This document shows positions 25,487 to 35,952 of a DNA stretch of 64,000 nucleotides, piece after piece. Origin of the DNA: Epiperipatus broadwayi. Its lineage: Eukaryota; Onychophora; Udeonychophora; Euonychophora; Peripatidae. Position numbers and translations under genes: made by a program. The DNA lies in NCBI GenBank assembly GCA_028023455.1, contig JAQFVV010006503.1:106001-170000 (forward strand). The letters run 5' to 3'. Below the pieces are notes generated by a model. It ran no database searches. It had not been told where the DNA came from and saw only the letters and a program-made list of their open reading frames with translations. The first letter of the stretch is position 1, and the number at the start of each line of letters is the position of its first letter.

Positions 25487-25784
25487 TTAAAACAGAGGCA
25501 AAACTCTCCATATAGTAGTACCACCCAGTGGAAGCCAGAGCAATCAATGAAAGTAAGGTTTGTACATTATATCTCTATCTAGTAACTACTTATTTAATAG
25601 CCCCAAACTACTTTCTAGCTTGCAGCTTTCATCAGTTAGAAGCCTTAAATTTGAGAGCACTGCATGTAGATGTTAGGATGTAATGCAACCCTCTAGAAGC
25701 CACCTTTTACCTGCTTGCATCCATTGATTACTGTGTTTTGCACTGTATGGCACTACTGTATGGAGAGTTTTGCCATTGTTTTAA
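25487..25784. mobile_element. Foldback element, arms related to the 84-bp insert at 1176
   Basis: The left arm 25487-25530 (ttaaaacagaggcaaaactc...) pairs with the right arm 25741-25784 (ending ttttgccattgttttaa). Pairing continues less well to about 25549/25723. The arms share caaaactctccatacagt with the insertion at 1176-1259. The middle carries a hammerhead-like motif on the minus strand, listed separately. No clear target duplication was found. Confidence 0.75.
25575..25650 (-). ncRNA. Weak hammerhead-like motif in the foldback centre
   Basis: Minus strand: CTGATGA (complement of 25629-25635), a hairpin AGCT-gca-AGCT with an A/A mismatch at its base, GAAA, then AGTAG...CTATT that can form stem III, and A at the cleavage position. 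Stem I is poor: the first bases do not pair, and only ctt/aag further out would. Probably a decayed ribozyme or chance. Confidence 0.3.
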
Positions 25785-25799
25785 CAGATTGTGTAAGTA

Positions 25800-26425
25800 T
25801 AAGGAATGGTGATCATGTGATATTTAATAATATACATTAGTATATTGGAGAAATTAAGTATAAAATTGAAATTAAAATAGAACTTACAGAGCAATTTCAA
25901 ATAAGAATAGAAATTTCAGAATTATTTAACATTATCCTGAATATGCATTAGAATAACATGAATAAAATCATTACAAGGGTATTGATGTAAATAGCATTTT
26001 GATGTTGTCAAATAATGGCCACTTATAAATATAATTTCAATGTGAACGAATAGAAGAAACCAAGAAAATAAGAGTACAGTAGAACACCTAATTCAAGTAA
26101 TTCTAAAAATTTTTCAGGTACTTAAATTAATGGATAATATAGAATACTATACACCTGCCATGGGATTCGAGCCTGGGTCCTTAGATTCTTGAGTTTTGAA
26201 TTTTAAGGTAATGCTCTATGCAGTATATAGGTTCCACAGAAAACCCACATTAAAAAAATCATACAAAAATAGACTTAACTTACCTTGCAAAATGTGGATA
26301 TGTTCCATACTTTTTGAAAATCCCATAACACCAAAGCAACAAGGTAAAATCACTGTAAAATTTGCATTAAAAAAAAAAAATAAAGTATGACAAATAAAAA
26401 ATTTCAAACATTTGAAAAAAAATTA
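25800..26425. other. AT-rich DNA, nothing recognised
   Basis: No supported feature. The frames on both strands at 26196-26407 overlap each other and are lysine/phenylalanine-rich, consistent with chance. Confidence 0.45.
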
Positions 26426-26429
26426 TACA

Positions 26430-26880
26430 AGACAGACCTTTTTTACTTTTTTTATTAACTATTTAATTTTATTCAAAACAATATGTTTCTATGTGTAATG
26501 TATTTTACATTTTTCATACATATTTTAATCATTATCACTATTTGACAATATGTGGTTCGTTTGTGAAATGGTAAGACATCATATTTGTCACAACAGGAAA
26601 TACAATTAGTGCCAATATCAGTCTCATGCTGTGTTAATAGTAAACTTTGAGACGATATTTGAGAACCAATCTTTATTAATGTGTCTTGAAATGACATCAT
26701 GCAACTTTTATTTTTGTTTTTGCAAGCACAGTAAGGTTTAGCCAATAAATAGCTCATGGCTTGATCACACGATCTGCAGTAATTTCTATATTCAATCAAA
26801 ATTAATCTGTCATTACTTGCTTTAAAGACATTTGCTTGTTTCACAGTTTTGTGATGGTATATTTAATTTAATATTTTATA
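26430..26880 (-). pseudogene. Unclassified coding relic, related to 59570-59800
   Basis: A 123-residue minus-strand frame (26844-26473) with a cysteine-rich part: CRSCDQAMS, then AKPYCACKNKNKSC, then GTNCISCCDKYD. Its last third (YCQIVIMIKICMKNVKYITH) recurs on the plus strand at 59690-59760 with substitutions and stops. Two copies in different places mean a transposon-borne sequence. FKASNDRL near the start recalls the FKASNGWL motif of CENP-B/Tigger-type transposases, but I cannot support that family from the rest. Read as a relic of unknown mobile element. Confidence 0.45.
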
Positions 26881-26938
26881 GAAATATTACCAAATTCACA
26901 ACTTCCTTTATTTTGTTATAATATCTTATATAAATGCA

Positions 26939-27290
26939 ATTTATTCACTCTACTTTGAACACTTTTTAGTAAAAACTCTTTATTGTACATATATGCATAC
27001 ACAATCTTACATTTCAACCATCCTGCAGTCTTCTTCAGAACCACTTTTACTTTAATTTTTTAAAAGTACTGTTTTTTTACTTTTAAAAATTAAAGTAAAA
27101 GTGACTCTGAAGAAGACTGCAGGATAGTTGAAATATAAGTTGTGTCATTTTTTTGCTTTTAAAAAATTAAAGCAAAAATGGCTTTGAAGACTGCAGGGCA
27201 GTCGAAATGTAAGATTGTGTATGCATATACGTACAATAAAAGTTTTTTTTTTTTTACTAAAAAGTGTTCATAATAGAGTGGATAAATTTC
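26939..27290. mobile_element. Foldback element with an extra inner copy
   Basis: The left arm 26939-27068 pairs with the right arm 27158-27290 (shared complement of catatatgcatacacaatc and ctgcagtcttc). A third, inner copy of the arm tip lies at 27073-27150. The arms contain ctgaagaagactgcagga followed by gttgaaat, a string typical of Penelope-like terminal regions and faintly hammerhead-like. It interrupts the neighbourhood of the relic at 26430-26880. Confidence 0.8.
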
Positions 27291-28735
27291 ATTTAATATT
27301 TTGTCATGATTAGTCTAAAAGTGTTTTTTTTCATCAGTTATTTTTTTCAATTCTTCTAAAAATGTGACAGCAGACTTATCTTTGGAAGATGTAACCTCTC
27401 CTGAAGCTATGTTTTTAAGTATATACTGATTTTTGAATCTTTAAAACTACTCTTTACTTGTAGTAAATTGCTTGACATCAATTTTTCAAAGAATATTTCA
27501 CTAAAGCCTTATACAGAATTAGTCCTTTCTGATGAAATAACTTTACTGTTTCCTGCATTTTTTTTACCCTAATCTGAAAAAAAACTCATTTTTATGCTTT
27601 CATGAACATTGCGATAGTGTGATTGGATGATTATACAAAATAAGAAAATAACTGCCACTATACATACAAGTAATACATGCAAATGAAATTTACAAATTTT
27701 TACTTAAATTATAAATTTCTATTTTTATTTATTCATTTTACAAACAGTAGTTTATTGAATTAGTAAGTGTTAAGATGGTGTAATTATCAGTGATAATAAA
27801 ATAAGATATACAAAAGCTGAAAAGAAAAGGGAGTGCTAATGAAAATATAAAAAGGTATCCATAAAAATGTAGTTAATATAAAAAGTTTACATATTCGATA
27901 ATGATTACTACAGAGAATAAAATAGAAAAAGAAATACAAGCATGAATCATATTAATGAACAAATGATTTGCATTTTTTTAAAAAAATAATTACTCATGAA
28001 AACAAAATTTTAAATATGTTATTTGACCAATACTTGAAGACATACTCTGAAAAATAAAGAAAAATCAAATGTATTGCTAAAGATGTTATTATCGCAATAA
28101 GAACAATAAGTTTAAGTTTGAACAACATATAACTTGACATAATACAAAGATGATGTATGAAATATAAATAATGTATTTGACAACAAACAATTGTTGGGTT
28201 AAAATCACATAAAATATTCTGGTTATTGTAGAAATAAAACCAAATTCTGTTTGAACATAGAGAGATATGGAGAAAAGTCATCAATGAAGACATGAATTGT
28301 TAGGGTTAGAAGAACCTGGGTGTCCATTATTATTGATTATAGCAAAATGTTATTCCAAATAAAAATTCATTTACAGTCTTTTGTACATCATACTATGGCC
28401 ATTCAAATGTTTACATAGTCAATACATATTACCTTTCTAAAAAAAATACTTTATTATTTTTATTAAAAATGATTTATTAAGTTGAGTTTTTCATCTGCCT
28501 ACTTTAAACTATCATTTATCCAAAGACAAATCTTATAATAGTCAGCACTGTTATGTTTAACTGATCATTTGTAACTTCCTCTTTACTATAAAAGTTATTT
28601 TATGATCTACAAACATATTATAAAATTTAAAATCATGTAAAAATAAAAATATTTAAATAAATAATTTTGTAAAGAATTTAGATAACATTACAGTCTTTAA
28701 GAGCATTTCTCATAGCTAGAATTTAACTGTCTTAC
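27291..28735. other. AT-rich DNA, possible coding dust
   Basis: On the minus strand near 27340-27420 a short open piece (SSKDKSAVTFLEELKKITDE) looks protein-like but is isolated. The hydrophobic frame at 28293-27994 has no recognisable motif. Nothing firm. Confidence 0.4.
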
Positions 28736-28818
28736 TAGATTCAATTTGATTTTAATAATCTCTATACTTTCTCTCTTTTTTATATATAAATAAAGATACA
28801 ATAAAAGACAAATGACCC

Positions 28819-28858
28819 CCAAGATGCATTTCGTGCTGAACCAGCATTCATCAGTTGG
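28819..28858 (-). ncRNA. Hammerhead ribozyme-like motif with canonical core
   Basis: Minus strand, in order: stem I CCAA (28858-28855), core CTGATGA (28854-28848), A, stem II TGCTG-gtt-CAGCA, C, GAAA (28832-28829), the palindrome ATGCAT as a very short stem III (28829-28824), C at the cleavage position (28823), then TTGG closing stem I. The A/C pair at the base of stem II replaces the usual G/C. Stem III is too short to be stable alone but is self-complementary, as in hammerheads that work as dimers. Likely from a Penelope-like or retrozyme-type element; a related, worse copy is at 49720-49768. Confidence 0.6.
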
Positions 28859-29141
28859 CCCAGCTCACCAGCTCTCATATAAATCTTTATTACATGAAGA
28901 GTATTTATCTATGGCAGATTGTCACATCTTTATTTACAACCGCCAAACTTACTCCACTCATTACCTTGACTTCCTACATTTTTGATAAATCTGACTATGT
29001 TTATCATTAATCATTAATTAAACTAGAGTTTTTCTGTAGCACAGATATAAACTTTAATCCAAGTTAAAGATTATTATATCTGATTTTTTGCACGCACACA
29101 TACAGGACTTTTCATCTTCTTCTCGTATGCGTATTATCTTA

Positions 29142-29431
29142 TCGATTATTTTAATAATCTCCATACTTCCTCTTTTCTTTTTTTATATAAATAAAGATAC
29201 AATAAAAGACCACAATTGTTAAACTAATGAGTAAGTGACGTTATGTTTCTTATATCTTAATTTCTGCATTAACAATATTCATTATGTCGATTATTTTAAT
29301 AATCTCCATACTTCCTCTTTTCTTTTTTTATATAAATGAAGATGCAATAAAAGACCACAATTCTTAAACTAATGACTAAGTGACGTTATGTTTCTTATAT
29401 CTTAATTTCTGCATTAACAATATTCATTATG
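29142..29431 (+). repeat. 145-bp tandem duplication
   Basis: Unit starting tcgattattttaataatctc at 29142 and 29287. The first part recurs a third time, diverged, at about 28738-28810. The copies differ at only a few bases, so the duplication is fairly recent. Confidence 0.93.
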
Positions 29432-29702
29432 CTAATGACCTCATCGTTTCTATAAGTAAATCACTAATTTAGATATTGTAATTGAATACCATATACAATC
29501 TGCTACTTGGTACATGCAAAGAATTCTTTTATATTTTGTAGCAAACCATTTGATATTTTGAGTATATATATCTCAAAGAAAAAAAACTGAATATTTATTT
29601 TGATAATTGATTTGTTAAAAGATTTAAATAAAAGATATTCAACTCTTTATTTATGTACCAAACCATAAAAACCAGTGCTATAAACAATAATATGTAATAT
29701 TA

Positions 29703-29806
29703 TTTTTTTTTCCACCTGTCATAGCATCGGCTGGGAAGTGAACCCACTAACCCGAGACAACTGCTTGTAAGGCAGCTATGCTGACCTCTCGACCACCAAC
29801 ACTTGA
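29703..29806 (-). mobile_element. tRNA-derived SINE with 18-bp target duplication
   Basis: Flanked by caataatatgtaatatta at 29685-29702 and 29807-29824. Minus strand: tcaagtgttggtggtcgaga, B-box region gggttcacttcc, cgatgctatgacag and a terminal A run. Confidence 0.93.
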
Positions 29807-29824
29807 CAATAATATGTAATATTA

Positions 29825-30585
29825 AGCCATATAATTCCATTTTTTACACATTTTCAATGAAATAAATGCTTTATCTAAAAAAAGTTTATGGCATGACATT
29901 TTAAAACTTATTTCAATGGCCATGATCATTTTGACACTGAATAAACTTTTCAATATAAAACAATTTCAAGTGATCATGGATCTACATGGCGACTGAATAT
30001 TTTTACTCACACAGACTTTGATGATCTAAAATTGGTCTTATGATGATATATCATCAGAGTCTTAATTTTTAAACCTTATAATAAGTGGACGTTGTGACCG
30101 CTTTCTCTCTCTTGATGGAGTTGCTCGTTTCATTGGCATATATACTATTGAGGAATAATTAAACATAACACAAAAAAAATAAAAATGGAAAATATGCATG
30201 TGTCTAAAATAGTAGACCATGAAAGTACCAAGGAAGACAATCAGAAAGAACATAAAAATTTGGAGAAGTGAGAATAAACATAAAAAAGGCAAATTTTAAA
30301 AAGCTGCAGAGTTATGAATAGTAAATATTGCCACAAGTCAATCTCATGTGATAATCCATAATACATAAAAATTAATCCAACTTTCCCCTTAAAAAAGACA
30401 TATTATGAAGACAAAGTAGCCTAGTTCGGAGAAAGCCAATATTTACAATCCATATGCCAATTTTTTATACCTGAATTTATATATGTCACATACAACCTTG
30501 CACCTTTTGGCCAACTATTTACCCTTTATATAATATATGTCATTACCGATAAATAATATGATGAGCTATAAAAAATGAAGTTAAA
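29825..30585. other. AT-rich DNA, nothing recognised
   Basis: No supported feature. The minus-strand frame at 30292-30062 has no motif. Confidence 0.45.
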
Positions 30586-30589
30586 ATAT

Positions 30590-32170
30590 TACACACTTTA
30601 ATGAAACTGCTGAATCAGTTTTGATTTCATCAAACTTTTAATGTCAGAGTTAAGGTTGTTAGTGAAATTAAGTTTGAATCAGTCATTATTTGTTCATGTT
30701 ATTAATTTCATGGATGAAAATGCTTGTTCATATTTGCAGGTTGCTCAGATGAATTGTGAGCAAATGTTCTAACTTTTGGAAACGATTTTCAAAGCAATAA
30801 TTATTAGAAATTAACCATGTTAACACTAGAAGTAGTTTACCAAATTTCATTTTTAATAATAAATTTGTTTTCTAGACAATAAGTTTCATTTTGTATGTTA
30901 CTTGATATCAGCATCGTTTTTTATTCACAGAATGAAATAAAATAAAGCAAATGACTTTCAAATGATTTTTGTAAAATGTAATTTTTTTAAAACCATAATT
31001 TGTAATATTAACATTATCCTCTTCACATTCATTTTTTATTATTATTTCAACTAGTAAATAATTTGCTCATAGCAATTTCAGATTTAGATTATTGAGATGG
31101 TTAGTCACAACAAGTAAAATTGCTCAATTAAATAGTGAATTATTATCTATATCAATCTCTACACTTCCATACATTCTTTTCAAATAATGTGGTAATGTGG
31201 ATGTTATTTAGAATATTTATAAAGATATTACACTTGGGGCAGAAAAATGTGAAAAACTTCACGTGTGTTTAAATTGATAAACAGATAAATTAATCTTTAA
31301 CTGTAATTTAAAGTTTATATCTGGTCTAGAGATAATCTCTAGTTGAATAAATAAATAATAATAATTATTGCTATATTTATCCAGAGTGAAAGGTTTCAAA
31401 TATGTGGGTGAAGTAAGTGTGATGCTTGTAATTCAAAATATAACAATAAATTATTAACTTGTAAATTGACTCTTCCAGGAGCTCATTTTTCCTAAAAAAA
31501 AAGATCATAAATACAATTTCTCAGTTTTCAAAATCTAGTTAAAACCCGTCTTTGACAAATTCAGTGAACCTTACAATGGAGAATAATATCCCCATATTCC
31601 AAATCTGAATCTGGCCTATTTAATCCTCTCTCTAACTTGCACAATTATTCATGTGACAATGCAATAATAGTTTACTAAAAAGTGATCTAAAAGGTTTTTT
31701 AATAAAATTGCCTAATGGATTACTGACAGAATATATACACTGATGAGATTATTCAAACATGAATCTAGTTATATATTTTGTAGATGTGTCAAATATTGTC
31801 TTGTTTTTTCATGAAGCAATGTAAGACCAAAAAGCTCTTTAATCATATTAAAATGGCCATCAATTTCTTTTATAAATGTACTTGTGCTATATCATGTATG
31901 TGAGCGAATTTATCCAATGCTAAAAAAAATGTGAAAGCATGGTAAATGTCTTTCATTTGGAAGAGCTTTTTAATGAACTGTTTGCTTTGGTAGATCAATT
32001 TTATCTCCTTCTTTTGATACTTTTATCACTACAACATCTTGAAAATACTTGGAAACAAGATTTAATGATTTACTTTTCATTAGAAAAACACTTTTGTTTT
32101 TTCCCTAAAGTTAAAGCAATTTTGGAAAATGCTTCTAACATCATTAAATTCTCTTAACTTTTAACAACAT
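30590..32170 (-). pseudogene. hAT-superfamily transposase fossil (ZBED/Charlie-like)
   Basis: Reading the minus strand in shifting frames gives, in the family's order: LMMLEAFSKIALTLGKKQKC (about 32140), ALDKFAHIHDIAQVHL (the ALDESTD.sDtAQL region, about 31900), then STFIKEIDGHFNMIKELFGL (the iRGvd..f.v.EEL region, about 31850). Next comes LEYGDIILHCKVH and QRRVLTRF (the EYGdvlyyteVrWLSrG.vL.RF region, 31600-31510). Near 30750-30600 lie FQKLEHLLTIHLSNL and TSIFIHEINNMNK (the hAT dimerisation region with the cEq.FS.mn motif) and NSDIKSLMKSK. The order and spacing fit transposases of the ZBED9/GTF2IRD2-like hAT group. Many stops and frameshifts mean it is long dead. Terminal repeats and the 8-bp target duplication were not located. 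Confidence 0.78.
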
Positions 32171-33940
32171 TATTTGTTGTTTTTTTTTTTATTTCTTTTT
32201 TTAAATCCTGTATTTAATCTGAAATCAGAGTCAGCAGTAACTTTTTTTCTTTCTATTTCAGTTCGATATTGTGTTTTAAAGAGCATATTAAGATTATGTT
32301 TTCTATCATGTGAGAATGTGTTTTACAAACAGTACATAATAATTATCCTGAAGATTTTCAATATAAATAAAATCTAATTTGGTCATTTTTCACTGAATAT
32401 TATTTATCACCTCTTTCTAATTTGCTTTTACTTATTTTCTTTCATTCAGTTTTTGTAAAAAACAGAAATGCAAGACTATAAGAAGATGAACAAAGCACAA
32501 TTCAATAATATAAGAATGACTATGCTCGATTAGATACTTAAGAATAAACATGGGCTAAGTGATTACTTACAGATTTAATACAGAATGCAAATCTTTTATT
32601 TTAGTTTAATTAATTAAAGTAAATTTTTGTTATAATTTTTTTCTATCTATTAATAAAAATTGTTCATTTGTTATAGTATTATTATACAAGAATAGAACTA
32701 CTTTTCATTTTTCATCATGGAAAGTCTGATACATTGCAGTTAATCTAATAATGCCTCCTGATTGGCTCATGCAAACACATGTTATCCATTACTGTCATAC
32801 ATTGGGTTAATTTATCACATTAAATTAGATACTGTTGAAACTATAAGTTAATAGTTAATGAAAATGCTAGTTGTCAATATTCAGGCCAGAAACAGTGGGT
32901 CCTATACTAATCTATAAGTATTATTACCAACAGAGGCATGCATTTTGCAAAACATAAGTAAAATTAGAGTTTTTATAAAAAAGCATTTAATAATTTAACT
33001 AGATGATAGAATAGACCTCCATACAAACATAGTAATAAAATCTTAATGCCTTTTTATGTAAAAAATTACCAATTTTTTAATTTTATACTTATAGCTTCAA
33101 TTTTATGTTGAGCAAATATTTTTTATTGTTAAAATTTTTTTAAAAAAATGCTAAATTGAAAATAATTTAATTATCTTATATTATACAAGTTATTATTATT
33201 GGTCACAAAATAAACATATATGTATATTAGTTTTTACATAAAAAATATTTTTCTTTGTTTTACACATCACTTGGCTAATTTCATTAAAAGTTGAATTACT
33301 ATTAATTTTAAATTCTAAAATTAATTAACTTTATATAAATAAATACATATAATTTGTGTATATATGTATACGTAATAAATGCCAATAATTATTCTCTCTT
33401 GGTTTTGATCTAGTTTAATTATGTGTAGTTGAAATTATGTGCCATAACATACATATATACTCACAGACAATTACTTCTGTCTCTATTTTTGTTTTTCAGT
33501 CAGTGTTAGCCTAGTGATTATGGATCTCTCATACTATTGGTCATTTTCTTACATTAATTGTGATAATGGGATTGAGTGTTCAAGCAATCACATTTCTATC
33601 TGTTAACTATGTACAGTTTCTCAGATTCAAATTTTCTTTTTTACTTTTTTTTTAAGATGAAGCACTAGAGAATTAAGAAAGTAATAATAAAGACAGTCTT
33701 AACAGTCTGGCATTCCTAGTTGTGATTTTTTGTTGAGGTGATATAGGTACTAATAAACAGTGTGGAAGTGCATTTGAAACAAGAATTTTTGATAGCAAAA
33801 ATTATATATTTAGGCAGCTCTATTTGAAAGTACTAGGAATGTATGTCCTAAAAATGACCTGCCTCAGATAGACTGGTTATGTTGTAATAATAGAAATGAT
33901 ATTATCAATAATAGTGTTAAAGCAAGAAGAAGATATAATA
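32171..33940. other. AT-rich DNA, nothing recognised
   Basis: No gene or fold supported; frames are short and low-complexity. Confidence 0.5.
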
Positions 33941-34110
33941 TTAATATATATATATATATATATGAAAAACAAACACAAGTTTTATATATGTAAAAACTTG
34001 CTATCGCTTGTATTAATGATCAATAGATGGAGCTTTACCAAAACCTCCAAAACAAGCGTATTCTGTTTACATAAACGTCAGAATCAAGATTCACTGTCTC
34101 TTTCATTTTG

Positions 34111-34169
34111 CTCCGCCCTCAGATCAGCTGATTTCAAGCTGATTTGCTCTCATCAGTGAAGGACAGGAG
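34111..34169 (-). ncRNA. Hammerhead ribozyme, type I (unit A)
   Basis: Minus strand: CTCC and CCTTCA (stem I, split by tgt), CTGATGA, stem II GAGC-aaatca-GCTT, GAAA, stem III ATC-agct-GAT, C, then TGAGGG and GGAG closing stem I. Every conserved core base is present. Predicted cleavage is after the C complementary to 34122. Compared with units B and D there is one change outside the core (TGAGGGC). Confidence 0.88.
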
Positions 34170-34526
34170 TTAGAAACTAGACCTAAACATTAACTCCAAG
34201 TGTTTATGCAAAATGTTTCTATCAGTTTGCAAGCATAAATTTTTTAGACACATTAATGTCTTCAAACTTAGCCTACCAAACCAGATAGCTATATAGGTCT
34301 GATATCAGTTCAGTTTCTCCACATAGTCAAAGCTTCTGCAATCTATATCATTGCAAGAAAACTTTAAAGGTACATTTATGAAAAACAAACACAAGTTTTA
34401 TATACATAAAAACCAGCTATCGCTTGTATTAATGATCAATAGATGGATCTTTACCAAAACCTCCAAAACAAGCGTATTCTGTTTACATAAACATCAGAGT
34501 CAATATTCACTGTCTCTTTCATTTTG

Positions 34527-34585
34527 CTCCACCCTCAGATCAGCTGATTTCAAGCTGATTTGCTCTCATCAGTGAAGGACAGGAG
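34527..34585 (-). ncRNA. Hammerhead ribozyme, type I (unit B)
   Basis: Same fold as unit A with a complete core, and 4+6 bp in stem I. The C at the cleavage position is the complement of 34538. All 59 bases agree with unit D. Confidence 0.88.
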
Positions 34586-35019
34586 TTAGAAACTAGACCT
34601 AAACATTAACTCCAACCTTTTATGCAAAACGTTTCTATCAGTTTGCAAGCATGGATTTTTTAGACATGTTAATGTCTTCAAACTCAGCCTACCAAACCAG
34701 ATAGCTATATGGGTCTGATATTAGTTCAGTTTCTCTACATAGTCAAAGCTTGTGCAATCTATATCATTGCAAGAAAACTTTAAAGGTACATTTATGAAAA
34801 ACAAATACAAGTTTTATATACGTAAAGTTTTCTTGCAATGATATAGATTGCAGAAGCTTTGACTATGTGGAGAAACTGAACTGATATCAGACCCATATAA
34901 CTATCTGCTTTGGTAGGCTGCGTTTGAAGACATTAATGTGTCTAAAAAATTCATGCTTGCAAACTGATAGAAACGTTTTGCATAAACGCTTGGAGTTAAT
35001 GTTTAGGTTTAGTTTCTAA

Positions 35020-35078
35020 CTCCTGTCCTACACTGATGAGAGCAAATCAGCTTGAAATCAGCTGATCTGAGGGTGGAG
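35020..35078 (+). ncRNA. Hammerhead ribozyme, type I (unit C)
   Basis: CTCC 35020-35023, CCTACA 35027-35032, CTGATGA 35033-35039, stem II 35040-35053, GAAA 35054-35057, stem III 35057-35066, C 35067, TGAGGG 35068-35073, GGAG 35075-35078. One base in stem I (A35030) makes a mismatch that the other units lack. The core is intact. Confidence 0.85.
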
Positions 35079-35435
35079 CAAAATGAAAGAGACAGTGAAT
35101 ATTGACTCTGACCTTTATGCAAATAGAATATGCTTGTTTTGGAGGTTTTGGTAAAGCTCCATCTATTGATCATTAATACAAGCGATAACAGGTTTTTATG
35201 TATATAAAACTTGTGTTTGTTTTTCATAAATGTACCTTTAAAGTTTTCTTGCAATGATATAGATTGCAGAAGCTTTGACTTTGTGGAGAAACTGAACTGA
35301 TATCAGACCCATATAGCTATCTGGTTTGGTAGGCTGAGTTTGAAGACATTAACGTGTCTAAAAAATTCATGCTTGCAAACTGATAGAAACATTTTGCATA
35401 AATGCTTGGAGTTAATGTTTAGGTCTAGTTTCTAA

Positions 35436-35494
35436 CTCCTGTCCTTCACTGATGAGAGCAAATCAGCTTGAAATCAGCTGATCTGAGGGTGGAG
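35436..35494 (+). ncRNA. Hammerhead ribozyme, type I (unit D)
   Basis: CTCC 35436-35439, CCTTCA 35443-35448, CTGATGA 35449-35455, GAGC-aaatca-GCTT 35456-35469, GAAA 35470-35473, stem III to 35482, C 35483, TGAGGG 35484-35489, GGAG 35491-35494. Core and all stems are intact. ATCAGCTGAT at stem III is a perfect palindrome, so two RNAs could pair there. Confidence 0.88.
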
Positions 35495-35952
35495 CAAAAT
35501 GAAAGAGACAGTGAATATTGACTCTGACGTTTATGTAAACAGAATACGCTTGTTTTGGAGGTTTTGGTAAAGCTCCATCTATTGATCATATATATAACTT
35601 TGTTTTAAATATAAATACATGAAATGTGTTAACTTTTACTTGATATAAACATTTCATGTTCAGAGCAGAGGACAATACTCGAGACTAAAAAGCAGACATG
35701 ATTTAAGATTAATATAAATGATTGTAGAAGAACTTGTGTTTCAAAGATGGGAATTTATTTGAGCTGATAAGTGGCTACAAGTATTTTTCAAAGGGAAGAT
35801 CATTCAGTAAAATAATAATAGATGTTACTGTATTTGCTATGAAATTTAGTTAAGTATTTTTTATTCTTGGAATTCCTTCTGTTAATAAAAAGCTAACTGG
35901 TGTTAAAATTTTATGTTCATTTTATTAGAACATATCCAAAAATTAGATTTAG

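Larger units (their letters stand above)
33961..35590. mobile_element. Retrozyme array: four 416-bp units, two per strand
   Basis: The unit is present twice in minus orientation (about 33961-34375 and 34376-34793) and twice in plus orientation (about 34825-35240 and 35241-35588). A partial unit (34794-34824) lies at the point where orientation flips. The flanks are TA-rich. Within each pair the predicted cleavage sites are exactly 416 bp apart (34122 to 34538; 35067 to 35483). Each unit has one type I hammerhead ribozyme fold. Short tandem units each with a hammerhead are the definition of retrozymes, small non-autonomous retroelements known from plants and animals whose RNA is cut and circularised; in animals they are thought to use Penelope-type machinery. 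The open frames inside the units run against the ribozyme strand and are probably incidental. A palindromic relative is at 53555-53925. Confidence 0.88.

Noticed and set aside
31741-31780. CTGATGA as a possible hammerhead
   Set aside because: No GAAA at a suitable distance and no stem II; the same holds for the CTGATGA strings near 2697 and 27528.
31939-32377. Plus-strand frames of 67-72 codons
   Set aside because: The first is the antisense of the hAT fossil; the second is a low-complexity F/L-rich frame.
33896-35254. Similar frames of 74-87 codons in the retrozyme units, which look like a small conserved protein
   Set aside because: Their similarity follows from the units being copies of each other. 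They run opposite to the ribozyme strand, one starts in a TA microsatellite, and no selection on codons is visible.
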